A DNA stretch of 12,771 nt. It comes from Thoreauomyces humboldtii (taxonomy: Eukaryota > Chytridiomycota > Chytridiomycetes > Spizellomycetales > Powellomycetaceae). The position numbers were made by a program, and so were the translations under genes. The notes beneath the pieces are model-generated. The model was given only the letters and a program-made list of their open reading frames with translations. It was not told the origin of the DNA and did no database searches. The stretch covers positions 1 to 12,771 of the forward strand of contig JADGJA010000671.1 of assembly GCA_027596035.1 (NCBI GenBank), given 5' to 3'. Shown piece by piece: positions 7,864-12,771 of the stretch (its first letter is position 1; each line of letters begins with the position of its first letter).

Positions 7864-8316
7864 AACTGCTCTGCTCCTCGAGATCTAGATTCTAACAAAC
7901 TCTGGCATCAGAGGCTGGGACACCTCAACTTCCAGGCCATTCAGAGGCTTGGGAAGTCGCATTCAAGGGGCCTGGACGCCAGTGGGAGCCCTCCAAGCTC
8001 CTGCAACACCTGCAACATCAGCAAGACGACGATGCTTCCCTTTCCTAAGGAGGGAGCAACCAGAGCATCCCAGCTGCTTGGGATCGTTCACAGCGACGTG
8101 CAGGGCCCTATGCAAACGCAGACATGGGGAGGAGGACGCTACACTGTCCTCTTCATTGACGACAAGAGCCGATTTGTCTTTGCCAATATCCTGGCTGCCA
8201 AAAGCCAGGTCTTTGAGACGTACAAGGACTGGGAACAGGAGACAACAACAGAGCTTTCAGCACGATTCGGGCGCACCTTCAGTGTTGCCAACCTTCGCAC
8301 CGGCAGGCAAGGTGGA
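7864..8316 (+). mobile_element. Ty1/copia GAG-pre-integrase and integrase N-terminal fragment
   Basis: Open from a TAA at 7861-7863. NKLWHQRLGHLNFQAIQRLG carries the HX4H pair (His codons at 7906 and 7921) and CNTC the CX2C pair of the integrase zinc finger. The core begins LLGIVHSDVQGPM, with the first catalytic Asp at 8095-8097, then RYTVLFIDDKSRFVFANILA and a typical FETYKDWEQE helix. At the second catalytic position the usual LRTD reads LRTG (Gly at 8302-8304), and copia similarity stops a few codons later at about 8316. The DDE triad is therefore incomplete, and reverse transcriptase and RNase H are missing. The frame continues without a stop into an unrelated basic sequence. Confidence 0.85.
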
Positions 8317-9541
8317 CAAAACAAGAGGAAACGCAAGTGCAAGAAGCTCAGCAGGGATGCAAGGGCGCTGCTCGGTGCCAATGAACTGGCCAAGTACGCT
8401 TCACAGAAGCCCAAGTACGACGCAGACAAGCACCAGCGGGCGCAAAAGAAACTTCCAAGTGCTGAACGCATTGCAAAGGCAAAGGAAGATGCATTTGACA
8501 ATCCGGCGCAGCAAGATCATGAAGAGACCGAGGAGATCCTGACCTCACAAATGCGGTAATGACAGTTGGAACCATCGCCGAGTCCTTTGCATCATTTGCA
8601 GAGCAATACAAGGTTAGGTTTTTCACAGCTGAGTCGCTAAAGAATCAGGTAATGTTCCACTTAAATGTCGTCAACAGGTTGCAGCGTTAACCAAACCTTT
8701 CCGTTGATCTTTCAAGGTTGCCAATGCTATCTCGACCATGCGATCGAACATGATTAACAAGGCCTGGTTATGGCTCACAGGCAAGGCAGTGTCACGACTC
8801 ACCAATCAGGTCTTTGCCACGAACGCTGATCGCTGGCACGACTGGTATGAGACAAAGCGCTGGCTTTATGGCCTCGTCAAGTTCAACGTAGACGAGGATG
8901 GGACCCGGCGTGCGAAGGTGAGCCTGTGAGCATTGAAGGCATTGGGAAAACAACAAATTGAATCTGGATGTATCCTCTTTTTGCGCCGTTTTCAAAGCAA
9001 GATCCTTCAATCCTTTGTGCAACACTTGATGTTTTCCTCATTGTCAGCAAACAGCTACGGCAAGCAGCTCAGTCAGTATGAGGTCCCTTTTAATGTCGTC
9101 GATAGCCATGATGTCTTCCTTGCTTGAAGGTATGCTGAGGCGTCCAACGAATGCCGTCCATTCAATGCGCTCATCGCCATGTCATCTTTCTTGCTTGAAG
9201 GTACACTGAAGCGCCTAACGCACCTCCCCGATATGGATCAACCGCTTGAGGCCAAGCTTGCTGACGCCAAGGGCAAAAGCTTCACGAGCGATGAGTTGGA
9301 GCCTCTTTACAAGAGCTCCCTCATAAGCATTCAAGACGGCCAGAGACTTGTCCCAACCCTTGTTGAGGACGAATGTCGACACTACACCGCGGCAGCAGGC
9401 CTGGACCGCAACCAGTTGATCGCTCCAGCACTTGTGGTCTCCAAGGATGAAGACGGGCCGGGGACCGTGTACAAAGGCTTTGAAGTATCCGTGGTCAGCC
9501 GGGAGTTGCCCGGCAAGGGCGATGGCAGCGAACCAATGTAG
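8317..9541 (+). CDS. Unknown multi-exon gene abutting the copia fragment
   Basis: No family is recognised. A Lys/Arg-rich lead (NKRKRKCKKLSRDARALLGA, YASQKPKYDADKHQRAQKKL) runs to EETEE. A one-base slip near 8532-8540 leads to DPDLTNAVMTVGTIAESFAS and KVRFFTAESLKNQ. Intron 1 (8649-8716, 68 nt, phase 0) joins to VANAISTMRSNMINKAWLWL and KRWLYGLVKFNVDEDGTRRA. Intron 2 (8918-9001, 84 nt, GTGAGC...AAGCAAG, phase 0) joins to ILQSFVQHLMFSSLSANSYG. Intron 3 (9076-9129, 54 nt, GTATGA...TTGAAG, phase 2) joins to YAEASNECRPFNALIAMSSF and a final 130 or so codons (LVPTLVEDECRHYTAAAGLD, SVVSRELPGKGDGSEPM) ending at 9541. Intron phases agree at all three joints. The true N-terminus is unclear because the copia fragment is fused in frame. 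The basic start suggests a nuclear or nucleic-acid-binding role, but this is inference. Confidence 0.5.
9108..9226 (+). repeat. Two diverged ~48-bp copies offset by 71 bp
   Basis: From 9108 and from 9179 the sequence reads alike over about 48 bases (35 matches by eye), with an exact 13-base core TTGCTTGAAGGTA. The first copy spans the acceptor of intron 3 of the gene around it; the second lies in exon 4 and translates as MSSFLLEGTLKRLT, against MMSSLLEGMLRRPT in the first. The offset is not a multiple of three. Confidence 0.55.
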
Positions 9542-10250
9542 TCGTTTTGCTTCCATTTAATGAGATTTGATTTGCCATCTCCTTGAAGGCTGGCGCACGT
9601 GAAAGGAATGGGTTGGTGGGTCGGCAAACGCTATGCCGGGCATTGACGTCTTAGAGGTGCGTTCCTGGTATCGACTTGCTGCACAGGCCGTTAGGTACCC
9701 TATTGCGGGCGTTGGCTACTCTGTCAGCCCCCCTTTGCCAAAGCTGGTACCGCTCTGCGCAGTGCGCGTGAGTGGCTTCAACGTCTGCACTGTGAAGGCA
9801 ATTCGGCGCTGTGCGGCGTTGCCCTGTTGTGCGACGCGTTAAACGTTTGACAGCAACGGGAGGGGAGCGCCTTAGTCTGTTGCTAATTTGCCGATTCTGG
9901 TTTGCGCTTGCCCTGTTGCCAGGCCCTTTAATGCCCTTTAAAGCCCAGGGCCACAGAGTACTGTTTGCTGATGCGGTATCACTGTGTGGTAAAGGGAAGA
10001 CTCCCGTCCTATTCACCCGGCACACCTGCACGGGACCTGTCAAGGTGCTGTGAGTCACAGCAAATCACCCGGAGGTATGACTCACACCGAAGGTCTCCAG
10101 GATGACACATTCCATTAGCCCGATGTGCTACTTGATGTACTAGCACAGCCACAGGATGTCTGTCCCCGGCCCGGGCCTTGTACCCGCTGGGGAAACAGTG
10201 CATGTTAGACAAACACCCACTCTGGCCTCGCGGACCACACGGTGACCCTC
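9542..10250. other. About 700 bases without a recognised gene
   Basis: GC-rich, with overlapping open frames on both strands but no motif of gypsy reverse transcriptase, RNase H or the integrase zinc finger that would be expected upstream of the integrase core. It may be LTR or deleted-element sequence; nothing supports a specific call. Confidence 0.35.
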
Positions 10251-11356
10251 GACGCAGTTCTCATGATTGTCGAGTACCTCAGCTCACGGCTGGTGCCTGA
10301 TCCCTCGCTCCAGTACCATGTCGGCACCAGAGATTGCCGCGCTCTTCTTCCAGCATTACTGGCGGAATCTCGGGTCTCCGCGCAGCATCATGCCTGACCG
10401 ACCGCGACCGGAAGTGGATGGGCAAGTTCTGGACGGCACTGATCTCCCTTGTCGGTGTACAGACGGTAATGGCCACAGCGAGGCACCAGAACACGGACGG
10501 GAAGGCGGAACGTGCGATCAAGCAGTTCAAGAGCATCCTGTCCCGGTACATCAACTTTGCTGGAAAAGGATGGCCAGACCTGCTACCCCTCCTGGAGTTC
10601 CAGCACAACTCCGCGCCGAACGTCACGGGTGTCTCTCCCTGCGAGATCGGCGTACTGCGTAACCCCAGTCTCGGCAACTGGAAACAAGGGAATCCCTCTC
10701 CGGAACCCGCCGTTGAACACCTCCGCGAGTCCATGACGGCCGTCGCTGGCCTCATCCGCACGATGATGTAAGAGGAACAAGACAAGCAAGCGGCGGCCAG
10801 TGACGGGCACCGCACCATACAAACCTTTGTGAAGGACCAGCAGGTCCTCCTCAACGCCGACGGAATCTCCATGAAGTCCATCTCGGCGGTGAACCCCAAG
10901 CTCTCAGACAAGTGACTTGGCCCGTTCGCCGTCCTTGAGGTCCACACCTTCGGCAATTACCGGCTGGCCCTGCCTACCCTCATTTGTCAGCTGTACCCGG
11001 TGTTCCACACGAGCAAGCTCAAGCCATACGTGTCACTGGTGATTCCCCTGCGCCTTCCCCAGGAGGCAACCCCTCCCGTCATTGTCGATGGGGCCCACAA
11101 ATGGAACTCCAAGGCCATCCTTGCCGAGAAGTGCGGAACCCCAAGCGACGGTAGCCCCAAGTGCCAGCTGTGCCTCGTCAAGTGGCTGGGTTGGCCCTCG
11201 AGCTCGAACACCTGGAAACTGCACTCTCAGTTCGACGAAAACACCATTGTGCTTCAAGCGTACCTGGCCGAGAGGTCGACCTCCGGCCGAGGTTCGAGGG
11301 GACGAGATTGTGAAAAGCACGTGACGGTTCCTCAAAAGCCACGCCTTCGCCAATGA
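10251..11356 (+). mobile_element. Decayed Ty3/gypsy integrase with chromodomain
   Basis: The first readable segment, DAVLMIVEYLSSRL, matches the gypsy integrase first-Asp region (normally VDRLSK; here Glu replaces Asp). After a frame slip near 10315 comes TMSAPEIAALFFQHYWRNLG. A GACCGACC duplication at 10396-10403 shifts the frame again, and DRDRKWMGKFWTALISLVGV supplies the second Asp. HQNTDGKAERAIKQFKSILS carries the catalytic Glu, followed by LLPLLEFQHNSAPNVTGVSP. In-frame stops are TAA at 10769-10771 and TGA at 10913-10915. The same frame then gives LGPFAVLEVHTFGNYRLALP, LYPVFHTSKLKPYVSL and a divergent chromodomain (KCQLCLVKWLGWPSSSNTWK), ending at 11356. Protease and polymerase domains are not found. 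It is a different, more GC-rich family than the gypsy remnant at 3038-3651. Confidence 0.85.
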
Positions 11357-11562
11357 GTACACACCTGCCGCAGGCGCTCGCCCCAGGCAGAAGCTCGATC
11401 CTGGGTGAGATCGGCCCACTCCCTGGATGAGGAGTGGTGGGAACAAACCGAGCTCACCCAGGGTGGCACGTAGTGTAGCGCTTAGACAAGTAGATTTAGA
11501 GCCGGGGGGGGGGGGGGGGGGGGGGGGTATACAATACGAGTAAAATGAATCTCATTAAGATG
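11357..11562. other. Tail of the gypsy element and homopolymer tract
   Basis: Non-coding stretch after the chromodomain. The sequence TGTAGCGC near 11474 follows a purine-rich segment and could be the first bases of a 3' LTR, but no matching 5' copy lies in the window. It ends in the G24 run and an AT-rich segment. Confidence 0.3.
11504..11527. repeat. Poly(G) tract of 24 bases
   Basis: Twenty-four consecutive G residues flanked by GCC and TATAC. Mononucleotide G runs of this length are rare and unstable, can form G-quadruplexes, and are also a known sequencing or assembly artefact. The length in the assembly should not be taken as exact. Confidence 0.9.
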
Positions 11563-12533
11563 CTAAGAAGGAACAGTGACAAGCACCAGGAGATGCTGGA
11601 ACGACGCCGCCGCTTTTGAAGGAGCGGCGGTAAGGGCAACCGCCGGGCCACTAGGTAGCGGCGAAGAACCCTTGCGGTGCGACCTGGCCGCAGGGCCAGA
11701 GGACAAACCGGCACCGGAAGGGCCGTCCCCGCCATCACCCTTGACCCAACTGGGGGGAACGGGACCTGCTATTCTTGTCCCAAGCATCCTTGGCCTTGCG
11801 CTTCTCTTCGTCAACACGGAGACGCGGCCTCTTTGCCTGGAGCTGCGCCTGAAGAACGTTGTAGACCGTGGTGCGCTTGCCCTCGTGGACAACGTGACTG
11901 CCGTCGCCAGGCTGCACACCGACCCAAGTCAGCCCATCCTCCCAGATGTGCTCGGTAGTCCAGACCCGACCAGGGAAGAACCCAGGCTCCAACGAGCACC
12001 GTGCCGTGCGGGCGGAGTAGTCAAGTGTCAGACAGAAGCTGTTGCAACCTGCAGCCTTGTACTTGGCAACGGCATCGTCAAGCTCGGCCCTTGCCGTGTT
12101 CCGTTCCCTGGTAAGCTCGTCGACGGACTCAAGCGCTTCGACGTCCCTCTGGGGCAGACGACAAACCTCGGCAAGGTCCCCGACGGCCTGAGCGAAGTCC
12201 CGCTGCCTCTGCACAAGGGCGGCCCCCTTCGACAACGACGTAAGTACCTTGGACACTCATGGCTTGGAGCTGGTCCCAACGCTACTCGGCCAACTTCTTC
12301 CAGCCGTCTCGCAAGGCGTTGGCGTCGTCAACCAGTTTCTGGGCACTGGCCCTTCGCCTGCAAGGACAAGGGAGCGTGAGGAACCGCAGAGACAAAGGAA
12401 GCACGACAACAACTGACCTTGTCGACTCGGGTGTCGGCATTGGTCTTCTCTTCCTCAATGCTCTTCTCAAGCTTGGCTGCAAGTTTATCGAGCTTGAGTT
12501 GATGCTTGGCTAGGTCCACCCTGTGCTGCTCTT
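11563..12533 (-). pseudogene. Coiled-coil protein relic, unknown function
   Basis: Reading leftwards, RVDLAKHQLKLDKLAAKLEK and SIEEEKTNADTRVDK form a heptad-rich coiled coil. A 60-nt intron (12358-12417, GTCAGT...TTGCAG) follows. The next exon reads in frame only if one G of a GGG is removed, giving SAQKLVDDANALRDGWKKLA, then a TAG and RWDQLQAMS. After another slip near 12245-12256 come KVLTSLSKGAALVQRQRDFA, LESVDELTRERNTARAELDD and LTWVGVQPGDGSHVVHEGKR. A final slip near 11740 leads into a Gly/Ser/Pro/Ala-rich tail ending at 11563. With three or four lesions it is probably dead. Coiled-coil proteins like this occur as host genes and as retroelement gag proteins; I cannot choose between them. 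Confidence 0.5.
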
Positions 12534-12770
12534 TGCAACGTTCTTCCTGGATACAATGGGCACGATTGCACCACCAAACGTGATGGAAGCTTCCAGCGAA
12601 TCGAGTTGGGGGCAGGAGATGAGGTTCTTGCCAATGCCAGGGACATGCCAGACGTCCTTGAAGACGGCTGTAACAAGCCCGTTGTCTTGTTGAATGCTGA
12701 GTTCGACAGACCCTTGTCCGCTAACCGGAATGACCCGATTGTCTGCAAGCTGAACCGACTTGCCCGTGAC
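12510..12770 (-). mobile_element. Ty1/copia protease-region fragment at the window edge
   Basis: Entering at the right edge on the minus strand, an 86-codon open frame reads VTGKSVQLADNRVIPVSGQG, then GLVTAVFKDVWHVPGIGKNL and ISCPQLD. This is the familiar C-terminal half of the copia retropepsin region (LADG...V.VPG...NL.S). The catalytic DSG motif would lie beyond the window. The frame stops at TAG 12510-12512, and the coiled-coil relic begins around 12515-12600, so the two are joined or overlapping; the exact joint is unclear. The domain normally just downstream of this in copia (the LWHxRLGH finger) is what survives at 7864-8316, on the other strand. Confidence 0.75.
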
Positions 12771-12771
12771 C

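Noticed and set aside
9215..9556. 113-codon minus-strand open frame opposite exon 4 of the plus gene
   Set aside because: The plus frame continues a phase-consistent splice chain and has more natural residue content. The minus frame does not match retroelement RNase H despite a superficial likeness.
9651..10058. 135-codon minus-strand open frame
   Set aside because: No domain, low-complexity Arg/Ala/Thr content and no splice or promoter support. Long frames arise easily in GC-rich DNA.
1..12771. CRISPR array, bacterial operon, phage or plasmid origin
   Set aside because: No regularly spaced repeats, no ribosome-binding-site-led gene clusters and no prokaryotic families. Introns and chromodomain retroelements indicate a eukaryote.

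Overview
The window reads as nuclear DNA from a filamentous or yeast-like fungus, possibly a basidiomycete. The evidence is: short GT-AG introns (about 54-128 nt) with consistent phase; Ty3/gypsy elements carrying chromodomains; Ty1/copia fragments; TATA boxes and AATAAA signals; and a gene that looks like the TET/JBP 2-oxoglutarate/Fe(II) oxygenases, a family known to be expanded in basidiomycetes. There are no bacterial operons, rRNA genes or recognisable tRNA genes. The organism itself cannot be named from the sequence. || Layout, left to right. (1) About 120-2170, minus strand: a long spliced gene of unknown function with a C-terminal zinc ribbon and acidic tail, broken by one in-frame stop and one frameshift. 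(2) 2171-2690: nothing recognised. (3) 2694-3720, plus strand: a collapsed Ty3/gypsy element, namely an LTR-like leader with a TATA box, a short gag-like start, then directly the integrase C-terminus and chromodomain. (4) 3746-4604, minus strand: a compact three-exon gene that reads without lesions, has its own TATA box and AATAAA, and is convergent with the gypsy remnant. (5) About 5038-5861, minus strand: a three-exon unknown gene with two probable single-base lesions. (6) 6353-7333, minus strand: the TET/JBP-like oxygenase, two exons, with one frameshift just before its HxD motif. (7) 7864-8316, plus strand: a copia GAG-pre-integrase/integrase fragment that runs in frame into (8) 8317-9541, plus strand, an unknown gene with three phase-consistent introns. 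(9) 9542-10250: nothing recognised. (10) 10251-11356, plus strand: a decayed Ty3/gypsy integrase plus chromodomain, followed by a 24-base G run. (11) 11563-12770, minus strand: a coiled-coil gene relic fused to a copia protease-region fragment at the window edge. || The region is a transposon-rich patch in which unknown host or element-cargo genes are packed between retroelement debris. Two points stand out. One is the TET/JBP-like oxygenase, a candidate 5-methylcytosine (or related base) oxidase in a repeat-rich, presumably methylated neighbourhood. The other is a possible pair of related unknown genes (5038-5861 minus and 8317-9541 plus), each with a phase-0 intron exactly 11 residues before an aligned Asn in a similar short segment. 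Almost every gene carries one or two single-base frame breaks while its reading frames still look protein-like. This suggests either very recent inactivation or uncorrected base errors in the assembly.
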